The position numbers and the translations under genes were made by a program. Below the pieces are notes generated by a model. The model was given only the letters and a program-made list of their open reading frames with translations. It ran no database searches and had not been told where the DNA came from. Shown here piece after piece: positions 13,528 to 26,011 of a stretch of DNA of 64,000 nucleotides. Source of the stretch: Apophysomyces variabilis (taxonomy: Eukaryota; Mucoromycota; Mucoromycetes; Mucorales; Mucoraceae). Position 1 is the first letter of the stretch, and every line of letters begins with the position of its first letter. Location of the stretch: NCBI GenBank assembly GCA_002749535.1, contig MZZL01000132.1, positions 19,088 to 83,087 of the forward strand, in the 5' to 3' direction.

Positions 13528-14174
13528 ATAACCAAAAAAAAATAAAAAAAAAAGTGTAAATTATGCTATTGATTGATCTTTGACTTGGAGTAATCGAGAA
13601 AAAAATTATCCTAGCTTAGCATCAAAAGGAGGACAACTTACTGAGGAACTTCCATTGCCCTCTCCATATCTTGCTGTATCACAATTGCTATTTGAGGATA
13701 TTGGTCAGGAATTGTTAAAATATGCCAATTTCTGACAAAGCAAAACATAAATCAGCATATGAAACTTCAGTTATATATGAACTCTTGTTCAATATGAGCA
13801 TTCAAATAGTTGTCATGAGCAATTCCATATCACTCCTCCTTTTTGTCTTTTCCTTGTTCCCTTTTATGCCGTTCAAATTCTTTTCTGGGACTCTTTTTCT
13901 TTATTTTTACCGACTACATAAAAGGCATTGAATTCTGATACACATTGTTGAGGCTTCATTGAGCGATAAGTCTGAATTCTTGGCCGTAACTAAGCGATAT
14001 AATCTTGTTCTGAAGGTCCTCCTCTATTGCCTTTTTGGGATTTCTGCCGCAGAGGGGCCACATCACCAACCCAAGTAAAACAGTCACCCACGAATTTTCA
14101 TACGCCGAACCAACTCATTGGATGAACTCCAGAAGTTCTCCCCTTGAGTTTCCGTTTTCGACTTGGAACCACAC
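13528..14174. other. Intergenic region with one coding-like stretch lacking an ATG
   Basis: This spacer separates PAN2 from the Pab2-like gene. After an A-rich run there is an AG acceptor-like site (ATCCTAG, near 13615). It is followed by an open stretch to TGA at about 13738 whose peptide (GGQLTEELPLPSPYLAVSQL and onward) looks protein-like rather than random. There is no ATG in it. The remainder is AT-rich 3'UTR and promoter DNA. Confidence 0.35.
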
Positions 14175-15124
14175 ATGAGCGACGAGGCCAGAGAACTTGC
14201 AGAACAAATCATTGTGGAGGCTGAAGCTCCCACGATGGATACCCAGAATCATGGTGGTGAACAAGTGGATGAGGTAAACAGTGAGCATAAATTTTCTTGA
14301 AGATTCCGTCAAACGCGATCGTAACAGGAATTGGAAGCAATGAGAGCCCATGTTAAGCATATGGAAGAAGAGGCTGCTAGGTTACGTTACATGCAAAGTG
14401 AAGTGGAGAGATCGATGCGTCCGGAAGAAGGTACAGTAATTTTGATCGAGACATGTAATAGATCTTTGTCTCATCGCTGTGAATAGATAAAGAGGTGATT
14501 GACTCCCGTTCTATATACATTGGTAACGTATGTATGGTATGCTAGGGTCAGGGGAAATTTTATAATTTGCTTGCATAGGTTGATTACGGTACGACACCTG
14601 AAGAGCTGCAAGCACACTTTCAAGCTTGCGGCACAATTAACCGAGTCACCATCTTGTGCGATAAGTTTTCGGGACATCCCAAAGGGTACGATCGGTTTAA
14701 TAGAAAGTTTTTGCATATTAACGCTTATTGGTTGTGCCACCTTGTTAGCTATGCATATATTGAATTTGCTGAGCCTGCATTTGTCGCCGCAGCTATTACT
14801 TTAAATGAAAGTCTCTTCCGTGGTCGCATGCTGAAGGTACAGTGAATGACGAACGAATATTGAACAAGAGACCGGAAACCAACACGCGTGGCTTTGACTG
14901 TAGGTTGGGCCGAAGCGTACAAATATTCCAGGTTTTTCACAGCCACGTGGCAGGGGAAGAGGCGGTTTCCGTGGAGCTTTCCGTGGTATGCCGTACTATG
15001 GCCATTCACCTATGTACGGATATCGAGGTCGTGGAAGGTAAATGCAACTTTTTTTAGTTATGACTACAAGCTTATAATGGTATAAAGAGGGCGAGGTAGA
15101 GGGGCTTTCTATGCACCTTACTAA
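14175..15124 (+). CDS. PAB2: Nuclear poly(A)-binding protein, PABPN1/Pab2 type
   Basis: This protein binds nascent poly(A) tails in the nucleus and helps polyadenylation and RNA surveillance. The start [13 protein letters not shown] leads to a coiled-coil segment ([19 protein letters not shown]), as in PABPN1. A single RRM follows: RNP2 is [16 protein letters not shown] across an intron, then [10 protein letters not shown], then RNP1-side [12 protein letters not shown] and LFRGRMLK. The C-terminus is an RGG-rich tail ([20 protein letters not shown], ending [11 protein letters not shown]), the site of arginine methylation in this family. About six introns are needed; the TAA is at 15122-15124. 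One RRM distinguishes it from cytoplasmic Pab1, which has four. Exon borders around 14836-14940 are less certain than the rest. Confidence 0.9.
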
Positions 15125-16988
15125 ACACTAAGGTTGTAAATCACATTCGATGCGGGGATAAAGAAGACTAACTTTTTTTCTTCAAAAGGAACCTTTACAA
15201 GAACGCGGACGGTCCATAGGGAAAAAAAGGTGGACTATTCACTGTATTATCTCTTCCTTGTTGCTTTTGTTTTTTTCTGTCCAACCTTTTATGTGTGATA
15301 CTTCTTGAAATGCGCTTAAATGATGAAAAATGAACAACGACCTCAGTAATTTGAACAAGATCTGAGTAGTTATCTCGAGGAAGTTAATGATGTTTTAATT
15401 TTTCCATACTTTTTACCTGAGATTTTCCGTAATCGCTTGTACTTTGTTCCCAATGTGTCATCGTAAGAACGAACTCGGCTTTACATTGATTTGCTGGATA
15501 GCTGTACAGTACACCGTTGAGAAGACAGATGTTTGGCCGTAAATTTGTATTTAACAGGAGCCTAAGATTACGCTGGGAAAGAACATCACGTGTAAATAGC
15601 TGTATGCGCTCGATCTGAAATAAGTTGGAGCATTTTCAAGTACTTACCCTACTGAATTTCTCGAGACAAACGAAGCCTTACCATCAGTTTCTGTTCAGTC
15701 ACTCATACTGTGAACTGCCATCGTTGCTGCGATCATTTTGAATGGTTTTTGTCTCCGAAAATGAGGTAGCCGACTCTTAAAGTAACTGGGATCGTTCAGC
15801 AGAGCTACTTTTGCAATCTATAAAAAAAGCAATAAGCGTGGAACATGCGCAATTAATTCAATATATGCTCCAGATGGAGCAGAAGGGCCAAAGAAGGAGA
15901 AAACGGGCTACTTTCTGTTCAAACACACCTGACTCGTTAGATTGAGAGCTTTGTTATCACTATATCGTCATTAATGAGCTATACAGGGTGACATTTCTCT
16001 TCTACAAATGAACAGTGTCAGAGAACACTTGGTTCGAAACAGAATAAGAGGCAGCCTTCCTTCAATATAACTTACACAGTATAAGCCGATGCCTTTATTA
16101 ACTCTCGATGATGCCAAAGTCATGCTGATGCAAGATAATCTTGTGTTACCTATTAGTAACGCTCAGAAAGATCCCATTGTCCTATAATGCATATGGCAAT
16201 CTGTTCCATAAGGATATTGGTGCCAGTCTGTCAATCATAGATTTTCACAGAAGTTTTACCGGATGTAGTGAGTGTTACCCGAACAAGGTTTTCTGATGTT
16301 TTGGTAAAACATAAGCTGCTAATTCTCCTGATTTAGTTTCTATGAAAGATATTCAAGCCACAATGCAAATTGATCCCATTGGACCTTGTCAGAGCGTGTT
16401 GAGGTGAATGAAGCGATTGGTAAGCGCATAAAGATCATTGCCGTGTTTCAATTAATGCCCTTACTTTCTGTGAAAACAACGCGATTTATCTGATTTCCAA
16501 TTCTAGCAGTAATCGTTATAACAATCTATCAACGGATTGGTATTATTCAGCCATCTTTCACTGCTTTCCAGCAACACGAATTGGTTCGGTTGACGAACCA
16601 AGTAAGTAAACTATAGCATACCTCCCTGGTATTGACGGTTTTGTCTAACGATAACAACAAACCAACCTGACTTTGAGGCCTTACATTATGACTAGAAGGA
16701 CAGGGAGATCAACCGCGAGTATAGTGGAAGCGTTTTCCGATGTTATTTGCAAACTATAACTGCATCGCATCATTTTCTCTATCAACCATTTACACCATGG
16801 GAAGACCTTTGCTGCCGTCATAATTCGAGTGCCTAAGCCAACGCATTTTTAACTGTCAAGCAGTGCATATGCGTACTGACAAAAATTGTACAGCGGGTTT
16901 CCCAGGATTCTCCTGCATGGACGGAGTTACATTCAGAAATTTACAAGGCCGGTTGTGCAAAACCGTGATTTCCTCCCATGCAATCCCG
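15125..16988. other. Intergenic region, nothing recognised
   Basis: This is about 1.9 kb of AT-rich DNA after the Pab2-like gene. It contains the 3'UTR of that gene and the promoter of the next. I find no ORF of note, tRNA, repeat or transposon fragment here. Confidence 0.5.
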
Positions 16989-18428
16989 ATGACCGAGCCG
17001 AAAAGCAAACGCAACGGTCATCAGCCTTATATTCCCGTCCATCGAAGAAATGTGGTTAATGCGTTAGCAGCAGATCCTCCTCCAGCTGATTCGTCTCCTC
17101 GTTTAACTAGAGATGCCACACAAAACGGTAACGAAGTAGTCCGACGTGGACGTGGCAAATTCAGAGCACCAGGACCACAGCAGGATATCGTAATCGATGA
17201 TAGCGATTCATGCAAAAAGATAGCTGTCCATTCCGAAGCTCGTAAAGAAAAAGACGGTCAGGCGAACAACACAAACGTTGGCGATGTGAGTAGCGGCCAA
17301 TGAACTGGTGATGGAAGATTGACAGACAACATTTATGCAGGCTTTGGCAGAGATACAAAAAGGTGTGGAGAAACTCGAAATGAGCGAAAAAGAACAAGGA
17401 TTGGAACAAAAACAAGTTGGCAACGCAGAAGAGATCAATAAACCTCAAAAGATCGAGGAAACTAAAGAGAAAGAGATCGAAGCTGAAAAATCGGAAGGAA
17501 TGGATAAACCTGAAAAGGACGAGGAAGTAAAGGAAGCTGATAAAATTGATGAAGCTGGCCAGGCAGCAGCCATTGATGAGTGTAAAATAATACGGGAGCA
17601 GGGAAGTAGTGAGATCAATGAAGAGGTTGAGGAGGTTGAATCAAACGAACAATCAATCGAAGAGAACGAAAGCGAAAAAGAGGAATGGGAAACGTTATTA
17701 GACGAACTTGACGACAGCGAATCTGAAATGGAACCAGCGGCTCATTTCAAGGAACAGACTTCGAAGCAAAAGCCAAAAACCAATTTCGCGCCGATGGACG
17801 ATGAACCGACTGTTGTTCTTGATTGTTTTGATTTCCCTCCAACTTTTAAAACGCATCATATTCATGATATATTTCGAGAATACGAACAATCGCATGGAGG
17901 ATATCGAATTAAATGGGTAAACGACACCCGGGCATTGATTATATTTCATCATCCTGCAACAGGTCAATATCGTAGAAAGCATAAAAAACGATTCTGACAG
18001 ATCAAAATCTAGCAAAGAGAGCTTACATTGAAAACGTTTCTAATCCGCTCGCCAAAGTGCGCCCTTACACAGGTCCACTGGATTTCATGAAAGGTAAGGG
18101 AAAAATGGTGCCTGCATGTAATGCTCGGGACTGGAGCCAGGCTTGTTTTCTTTTTCGCGTTTATAGGCAATGCAGGTCCAATCCCTCGTCGACCTACAAC
18201 CACGGATATGGTGGCTAGAAGACTTGTGCATGGTGCTCTAGGTGTAAAGGGTCCGTCAAGAACTGCAGAACAGAGACAGGCTGAAAAAGATATGCTTAAA
18301 GCAGCACGTGGTAAGAATCTGCACATAAGATGTCGAAACTTGACAAGAAAATGCTAGTGGAACTCGAAGGCAGACGACGAAGCGCAAGTCGACGGACGCA
18401 AGATCTTGCAGATGCATTTAACGAGTAA
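16989..18428 (+). CDS. R3HCC1/R3HCC1L-like protein
   Basis: The start MTEPKSKRNGHQPYIPVHRR opens a basic segment with an RGRGKFRAPG patch. A long, very acidic Lys/Glu-rich coiled-coil region follows (exon 2). The conserved block is VLDCFDFPPTFKTHHI, then YRIKWVNDTRALIIFHHPAT. After an intron come AKRAYIENVSNPLAKVRPY and, in exon 4, RRLVHGALGVKGPSRTAEQR. This string matches the C-terminal part of animal R3HCC1L, whose function is poorly known. Exons are 16989-17285, 17341-17962, 18013-18093, 18167-18310 and 18358-18428; all phases agree, giving 404 residues. The R3H domain found at the N-terminus of some relatives is not seen here. The family call is firm; the role (probably RNA-linked) is inference. 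Confidence 0.85.
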
Positions 18429-19846
18429 TTTAATGAATAAAATAGCAAGAAAAGAAGAGGCAAATGTCGTAAAACATTCATTAGCCATGGCTGTGAAGGT
18501 TCGTATCGAATTCGGTTCGTCTCTTCCTGCAAAAAAAGCTTTCTTTCTCCTATATTGGCAATCTGTCTTAATGGCACCCATGATGTGAGAAAATTCCCTT
18601 GTGGGATACTTTACACTATTGTGGCACGACATCACGTAATTGGTAGTGGTTGGCTTGTTGCTTCCTACTGTATTTACTTGAGGCCATTCATCAGCAACTA
18701 TCACACGGTAGATAACCTTTATGAAATGATGTGAACTTACTGCAGGAATAGCAACTGATGTAACAATATCTGCCTTTTTCCTTTACTTAGAGCTTTTATT
18801 CATAACCTTTCTTCGCTATTTCCCTGTGGCCACGCCATAGTTTTCATCTCTTTCTTCCTTTTGGACCGGACGAGAGCGGACATGTTTAGACCAATGCAGC
18901 ACTCACTGCCGTAAAGTAAGATAAAGTGTCACCTGATGTCGCAATGGACATATCTATATTCTTGTGGTATTTCGATCTGATGCTGTTGTTTCAACGTCCT
19001 TCATGCCTGAGTGGAGAAAGCCAAGACTTCGGGCCAAGGAAGCAGTATTGCCAATAGCAAGGAAATCCGTTTACTATATCGTAGCATCACTATGCTTTGT
19101 AATGTATGGAAAGCAAGTTGCCGCATTCATTGAAGCATTGAGCACCTTTATTCTGGACTTGATATCCATCAAGCGTATTTGACATGCGTATGAAAGTACT
19201 ATTTCGGGAAACGATCGATTGTAGATGAGCACGGGTTTCCAGCCACAACTAGAAATCGATATGAAGACTAACGATTCCGTGAAAGCTGAGATATCCAATT
19301 CAAAACGATATATTAACACCTTCAGCAATGGCTGTTAGCTGTGTTTCAGTCTGCAGAAAACAGAGAGCTGCTGATGGCTACACCCAAGAAGGAAAAAAAA
19401 ATATTTTAAGGGGCATGCCACATAGAGCGCATTCTGGTGGAAAGGTGAAGATTCTTGCGCAAACTACTCAGTTTTTCCCTTCACTTTTAGTTGTGTAAAT
19501 ACCATTTTATCCGAACTATTGATCGATTGAAGAATGGGAAGGCAGCAAACACTTAATCGTCGGTAGAAAGTTTTGCACACCACAGTAATTAAAATTGCAG
19601 CATACAAATGAAGAGAGATCCACCCTTGTTCGAAAACACTCCGAGTCCCGTTTTAGTCCATTATCCTTTCAAGTCACATCCGTACTTCTTCCCCTAAAAT
19701 GTTGTCCCTCCAAAACACTCTTATCAAAACAAAAAAACTCGGGTTCTTTTCTGTATTTCCTTTATAAAGAATATTTTGGCAAGGTCTAAATGTCTAATCT
19801 TTTTTTCTGCCGATCACGTGAAAAACGAACCCAAAAAAAAAGAAAT
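18429..19846. other. Intergenic region, nothing recognised
   Basis: This is convergent spacer between the R3HCC1L-like gene (+) and cytochrome c (-). Short open frames are present, but none has a recognisable motif or a plausible splice pattern. No repeats or RNA genes were seen. Confidence 0.45.
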
Positions 19847-20357
19847 TTAACAGGAATCCTATAAGATTAAAAAAATGCGGAGAAGTGAGTCATTATCACA
19901 AGTTGATCTCCGTGATATTCCGTACCTTCAAGTAGGCGACAGTGTCAGCACGGTCCTTAGGCTTCTTGAAACCAGCAAAGGCCATCTTGGTACCGGGAAT
20001 GTACTTCTTGGGGTTCTCAAGATACTATGACAGAGATCAGTTATTTTTTTTTCTTGGATATATGATCTTCCAACTTACGTCGAAGAGAGTCTGCTCATTC
20101 CATTCGACACCCTTGTTCTTGTTGGCATCGGTGTAAGAGTAACCAGCGGCCTGACCAGACTTACGGCCGAAAATGCCGTGCAAGTTGGGACCAACCTTGT
20201 GGGGACCGTCCTGATATAGGTAGATGATGAAAAAAGTTAGATCTTATTCAGTATCAAAGCAAGAGAAGGCACATACAGCTTCGACGGTGTGGCACTGGGC
20301 GCAACGAGTCTTGAAGAGCTTGGCACCAGCAGCAACGTTACCTTCAGGGATAGCCAT
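19847..20357 (-). CDS. CYC1: Cytochrome c
   Basis: This is the soluble electron carrier between complexes III and IV in the mitochondrial intermembrane space. The start is [18 protein letters not shown]. The haem-binding CAQCH is in exon 1, [16 protein letters not shown] in exon 2, and the axial methionine in [15 protein letters not shown] of exon 3, with [12 protein letters not shown] next. Exons are 20357-20277, 20210-20079 and 20024-19926. A last tiny exon (19858-19847) fits as GAT TCC TGT TAA, giving 107 residues ending YLKDSC. If the last intron is not spliced, reading through gives [12 protein letters not shown] and a stop near 19892. The short-exon model keeps the frame and gives a normal family length, so I prefer it with moderate certainty. 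Confidence 0.93.
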
Positions 20358-21511
20358 TTGTAATAGTATTTAAAAAGAGTAGGGGGTGTGGAAAGTAAGA
20401 ATGGAGTAAAGGAAAGAAAAAATTTTCTGTCGCCATCTAAAGCCTTTTTCCCTCTTTCCCTCGAAGAAATCCCGCCGATCGGAAAACCCTTTTGTCCGGT
20501 TTACTCTCTCCCGGATATCCCGGTGGCTTTTTAATTCATGGTCCAATCACCGTTTGATCATTGCCAATATGCATCGTCACAGTGTCTCTCATTTTAGAAC
20601 CCCGCTTGATCATCGGGCAATGGCCAAATTGTAAGGTTCCTTATTAGCCAGGGGTATCAACAAGGGGTTTATCTAGCATCAGGCATCGGTTAGGGGACAA
20701 ACCATTTGCACATTTAGTTATTGCTATGACACGTTGACACATCTGTTATACAAAGTACAATTACAGATGCGCAATTTTGCGTAACATTTTAATTATCGTT
20801 TACAATCTAAACTTGATTCCCTCAACATATTAGCAGCATCATAGACTTGTTTAATATTGGAGATAAAAAGACAAATAAAAAGAAACCAAAACCAAGAAAT
20901 GGAAATATAGTAGAGACATTGCAAGAAAAAAAAAGGAATGGACTGCTCGCTGTACCATCTCTATCTAATGTTTAAATAATGACTATATCTGGTAACCGAC
21001 AATTGCGTTCCAAAAACTGAGTTCTTTAAGAAGACTCCGTGCAGCAACGCCAGCAACCACTGACATGGCATATCACCACCAACACTGACCGTAACATTAT
21101 CCCAAACGACAATCGCCAACTTAGATCATGAATCTAAAGCAGATCTCAAGAGAGACGATCAAAATCAGTGTTAACTGCTCGACTCAATTGACGTCACTTC
21201 CCTTTTCAGGGAACACTAAGCAAATAGACAGTATTGCCAAGCCTATTCCGTTGGAAGCAAATGTTCAAGAAGCGTTGGTCTTGGCGGACATTCTTTTATT
21301 GGTCAAAGAGCAGCATATACTAAGGGACAAATGCATTTTTCGACGATTATACTGTTTATTTTGCACGAATACTTTATTATCGAGAATTGGATCCAACTAA
21401 AATTTCAAAGATGAACTCGACGTTCGTCATATAGTTCGATGACGCGTTTAGGACAATGAATCAATAATGACGGATGCCTATAAGGTACTATTGGCATCTC
21501 TCTTGTACTTT
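20358..21511. other. Cytochrome c promoter and spacer
   Basis: The first 300 bp are the presumed cytochrome c promoter. Further on the DNA is AT-rich. An ORF of 90 residues (21128-21400, +) has no recognisable motif and I do not call it a gene. Confidence 0.4.
20543..20568 (+). promoter_or_regulatory. Pair of CCAAT boxes upstream of cytochrome c
   Basis: CCAAT occurs at 20543-20547 and again at 20564-20568, about 190-210 bp upstream of the cytochrome c start and on the strand opposite to the gene. CCAAT is the core site of the HAP2/3/5 (NF-Y) complex, which controls respiratory genes, cytochrome c included, in many fungi. The sites are seen directly; their use here is inference. Confidence 0.4.
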
Positions 21512-21811
21512 CTAGTCCATCTTTGTACCGTACGAAAGCTGTATTCCTGACTGTTTCGAAATTGCAGCGTCATTTGGATACTTCCAACATAAGAGTTTGA
21601 ACAATCTCACTTTGTCCTGATCTGTATATAACGTATCATCACGCTTGATTGATGCTTCTCTCATTGTAACGTCACTATCGGCCTTACTTTCTATTCCATC
21701 TGCATGGCTTTTGTCTCGTTGTATCCTTGAGGTCAGTCCAGATAAATACCGTGAGAGCTCGATGTTCCAATACCATACAAGTGGTACTTGGTAAAGCAAA
21801 AAAGCATTCAC
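21512..21811 (-). pseudogene. Remnant of a transposase N-terminal helix-turn-helix
   Basis: The frame contains YTDQDKVRLFKLLCWKYPND followed by AAISKQSGIQ. This pattern (DK-R-F-L, then an AA-K--GI turn) is the N-terminal HTH of Tc1/mariner-type transposases of early-diverging fungi. The decayed transposase at 53.4-53.9 kb has the comparable HDKARFLKLNIEKC. No catalytic part follows. No terminal repeats were found beside it. The resemblance is short, so the call is tentative. Confidence 0.4.
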
Positions 21812-23010
21812 CAGTTGACAAAGAAGTTAAATATACAAGCTTTGACAGCATTCTAATACATTGGATTTCTATGCAAAACTATATTTAAACAACGTGGCTT
21901 GAACCATTAGGATTATGCTTTAGAGTTTTTAATTGAGTATGGCTGTGTTCCTGTGGATCAAAGCGCAGGCAACAATTTTACCATGTTCCATACCGGTAAA
22001 ATAAAAAACCGCTTACTCACCGGACCGGGAATCGGTTGTCCAAACTGACCTTTCCTCCCGGTTGCTGCCCAAAACAAGCAAAAATGGTGGAAGCTGATTG
22101 GATCATATCTGGTCTCTGACCCCTGAATTCATCGGATGCCTAACAAAAACCGTCTGGGGTCATATGGCACCAAAGCCTATATGCTGATGGTAATCTTCGG
22201 ACACTCGTATCAACACGATACCTGTAGGTGAAACGCACTGTTCATTTAACAGTTAAAAAAATTGAGCAGAAAGTGTCTAGTGAAGTTGCCTAATTGATTT
22301 TGAATGGACTTCAGCACGCCGTATCTTTGAACTCTTATATGGTTTCTGCTTTTTACACCATCATGGTCATTCATGAACTCATCGAGAGATAATAGACGAT
22401 ATAATAAATATAATTGTTTGTTGAAAATGATCCGATGGGATAATAACTGTCTCCATAGTGTAGCAATGCAGAGCATATATATATATGGATGTCAGAAATA
22501 CTAGAACAGTCATGTAAGAAATCACGTTTAGCGTAATCCGTTCCGAGTACTATCAATTTTGATAATCGGAAATATCCGCGCCCTATGCATGATGTCAGTT
22601 TGATTAACCAAGCCTACTACAGGATATATATACTAACACTCATGCTATGTCCTAATCACGTTGATCTACTTTCTGTTTACTGACTTCTATGACTCGAAGG
22701 TGTAAGGAAGCATTGCATATGGTGGGCTTGATGGCAATAAAATGGTTCCTGTAAACAATTAATGTCAGTATACATACAATGCCTTGAGGACGAAACACAC
22801 GATATCCATGATTTTAAAAAGCAGTAACCTTTTTTATACGCCCAAACTCTCACTCGGGGTACAAACGCATTTGAACTTTGGATAAATTGTTTATTTTCTG
22901 TGGTATAGACATGTAGGAGCAGGGCATGGAATTACAGGGCAGAATATTTACAAAATAATGATATGGAAGGAAGACTAACTTTCTCTAAATGAGCAAATGC
23001 AAACGATAAT
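21812..23010. other. Intergenic region, nothing recognised
   Basis: AT-rich spacer before the 3' end of the transporter gene on the - strand. It contains a short TA run near 22478-22488 but no ORF with a recognisable product. Confidence 0.45.
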
Positions 23011-24420
23011 CTAATGACCTGTTCCTGCCGTCTTGGCTTGTTCAAAACTCTGTATCAAACCGATAATGGCATCTTTGGTGCCGAAGATACAACCAACGAC
23101 ACCAACAAGCAGAGTTAAAGCACAGAAAGCGAGTTCGTACCATGGTTTGTTGCGAACGCCCGTTAGCTTCAGGTAACAAAGAACAGGAAGGAGAAAAACA
23201 AGACCACAGTTAGATAGAGCACCAATGAGACTCATAAAATTGTCAAAGTATGGAACGAAGACAGCAAGGAGAGCAAGAATAACCATTGTCGCCGTTCGAA
23301 TAATAGCGCGTCCCAGCCATGCGCCGAACTTGCCGAGTCTCTCTTCATGACACCGAGCAAACTTCTCGAATTCCAGCGAGAAAGAGGTGGTATAAATCGG
23401 AACGGCAAGAACCACGTGGATAGTCATGACGATCATGGCAACAATTCTGGCAGGAGAGCCATCCTGGAAGCAATTATAAATGGGCGATATAGTGTTTTGA
23501 CCATAGGCCCAGTAGCCAGGCACAGCAGTCATCATGTACAACGCAGCGCACGTGGTTAAACCTGCGGTGACAGCCCACTTCCACTGATGGGGTTTTGCCA
23601 AAGCATGTTCAACATGAGGATAAATATTGTTGCCTCCAAATGAAAATGCAATAGTGGACAAAGCAGTAGGAAAACCTGGCCAAATAACAGGTTCATGAAG
23701 CACCGGTTCGGGATTGTGACTACGGTCAATGGGGGCCTGAATTACGACAATGAATACAGCGATCATTGTACTAAGTGTACCGATCACGGCCACTGCAGTA
23801 ACTTCTCGCAACGTTTTCATGGTGAGCGATGGGATTAGAAGCAAAGCTGCAAAGATAATACTCCAATATCCAGGAGTGAGACCAGCAACCTAAAAAGCTT
23901 TTCGATGAGCAAGACGATACTAAACAATAGAAAAACTTTTTCTTCCTATGAGACTTACCGTATGCTTCAGAAGATCGTGCATGTTGCCACCAGCCAAGAC
24001 CAGGTAAAGGGCAGGACAACCAAATAGATACAAGAAATGCAGTAATGATGCGATAATGTAACCAGGCCAACCGAAGGCAGCTGTTCCAATTTCCTTGTAG
24101 TCGTGAAGACGTTGACCAGGCTTATAATAAAGACACCGGATGAGAATTATACCACTGTATACAGCCATTGCGGAAGCCAAGACGAGAATGAAGATGCCTA
24201 GCCATCCACCTTTGTAGAAAGCGTATGGAAGACCAAGAGTACCGGTACCAGCCACCACGCAGACAACGTTGGCGTACCCTGTCAGCCAAGTACCTGTTCC
24301 ATGGCCAAATTCATTGGCAACACTTGAACCCTGCTCTTCTGCGACAGAGCTATCTATTGTCATTTCTTCAACATGCACTTTCTCAGTGGCAGTTGCGCCT
24401 TGGTGTATTTCAGTGGCCAT
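23011..24420 (-). CDS. Amino-acid transporter of the AAAP/AVT family
   Basis: This is a secondary transporter for neutral amino acids, probably vacuolar (AVT-like) or plasma-membrane. Exons are 24420-23959 and 23889-23011; the intron is GT-AG in phase 0, giving 446 residues. A hydrophilic N-terminus of about 45 residues precedes the first membrane segment with the family motif VVAGTGTLGLPYAFYKGGW. About ten further hydrophobic segments follow, including IAFSFGGNNIYPHVEHAL, which matches the conserved central loop, and SLIGALSNCGLVFLLP near the end. Nothing suggests decay. The substrate cannot be told from sequence. Confidence 0.92.
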
Positions 24421-26011
24421 ATAGGGAAGTTTGAAAAAAAAAAGTGCGGATCGACGTACTCGGTGGATACAAAAACAGAAAAAGGCCTACTCGGTGAAAA
24501 AATTCTTTGCCTTTTGAAACCATCGTTCGGTAAATAAGCGACGAGTCCATCTATCTCCGCTATCGATCAGAGAAACCTTGGTAACAAATCAGCAACGGTG
24601 ACCCCTCCACAAAGCCACCATATCTGGCTGAACATCAAAAAATGTAACCAATGATGCAACGGACCTTGATGCCCAGACCTCTTAAGAAAGGGTCCATTCC
24701 TTCATAAATCGACCAAGAAAACAATATCAATCTTAGCTCTCTATATTTTACATAACGGCTTCCTTCTCTTAATCCAATGTTTTTGAAATCTTGATCATAG
24801 GACTAATGCTTCAGATTCTTTTCAACTGTCAACAGTTAGGTTCAAACTTAATTTGTCGTTACGAGCGCCGAATCAATTAGTTCAGGCCATTTTTTTTCAT
24901 TTTATTTTGGGAATTCGATCGCCTTCTCAATCACAACGTTCGGTTGGCTAACCGCTGTTCTCCAGGTTAGTTGTAATACCACTAGGCCTTAGTAAGCACT
25001 TCGCCGAGAGTATGGTTCCATCCCAGTTAACCTCCATTTACCGCGCACTTTTGATCCTCAGTTAAAAGCTGACCTGCAAGTCAGAGTTTAACAGATTAAC
25101 GTGCATGTGTTGGGGTAAAAAATATCACAAAGATCGAATCAGTTGCAACGAAAAGAGAAGAAAAACAGGAGATTGCAAAACCCAAAATCATCTTCAAGCC
25201 TTAACTAAACTTTCCTCCGTTTTCGGTTAATGTCAGGTTACTGACAAGCTAGTGCTACCCCACATTCCGCAGCAGTTGAGTCTAGATGGCTAGGATAGTT
25301 TCGATGTGGGGCTTTGAGAAGACACTAATCGTATGATAGTTAGGTTTTGCTTTGCAGTCACCTTTTTGACCGTGTGTTTCTCCAGACAATCTCGATCTGG
25401 CCGTTAATTTAGCGATATCTAGTGGCCCACGTATCAGACACTTAATGATAATCAATTATGGAAAAGAGAGCTTTTGTTCTAGCTAGAATGCCGATTATTC
25501 GATCCAACTTCCTAGATCGGTTGATAAAATAAGGTAGTAGCATATCATTAACATGTACGACTTTGACATCGTGGGAAACGTGATTTCTGGATACACCAAG
25601 GCTGTACAAGATTTCATAGAAGGCGGCTATTTTTCCTACTGTGTACAGATGCGTTGCTTGGTTCCTTATTAGCTGTTCCTGCAGTCCACGACACCAATTA
25701 TCACCTAAATCGACGTATGTTCTGCGCGGTGTTAGATCGGTAGAAAGAGAAAACGAAAAGATCGGATGAACCTCTATAGAATGCGGGGACAGGGCAAATC
25801 CATCCATAGATGATCCCGTACTTTATCTATTATATCTGACACGGTAATTAAGGTTATCCAAACTGCTGATAATACTGATAATAGGCTGGAAGTGAGCATT
25901 ATCCACGCTATAAACAATCACTGATGTCTTTAGAATTATCCCCAACATCGCACCGTTCAAATATATTCGTCCTCTACATTTTCTCATGCCTTGAAACGGT
26001 GCAACAACATT
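24421..26011. other. Intergenic region; one unrecognised ORF
   Basis: This holds the promoter region of the transporter, then AT-rich DNA. An ORF of 121 residues on the - strand (25442-25807) has a protein-like composition, but I recognise nothing in it. It lies just downstream of a decayed ABC transporter and may be part of the same degenerate block. Confidence 0.35.

Noticed and set aside
14471..14804. ORFs of 89-101 residues on both strands
   Set aside because: They run across introns of the Pab2-like gene and are shadows of its RRM exons.
22240..22560. Overlapping - strand ORFs in AT-rich DNA
   Set aside because: Low-complexity, Tyr/Ile/Leu-rich frames typical of AT-rich spacer; no motif or splice pattern.
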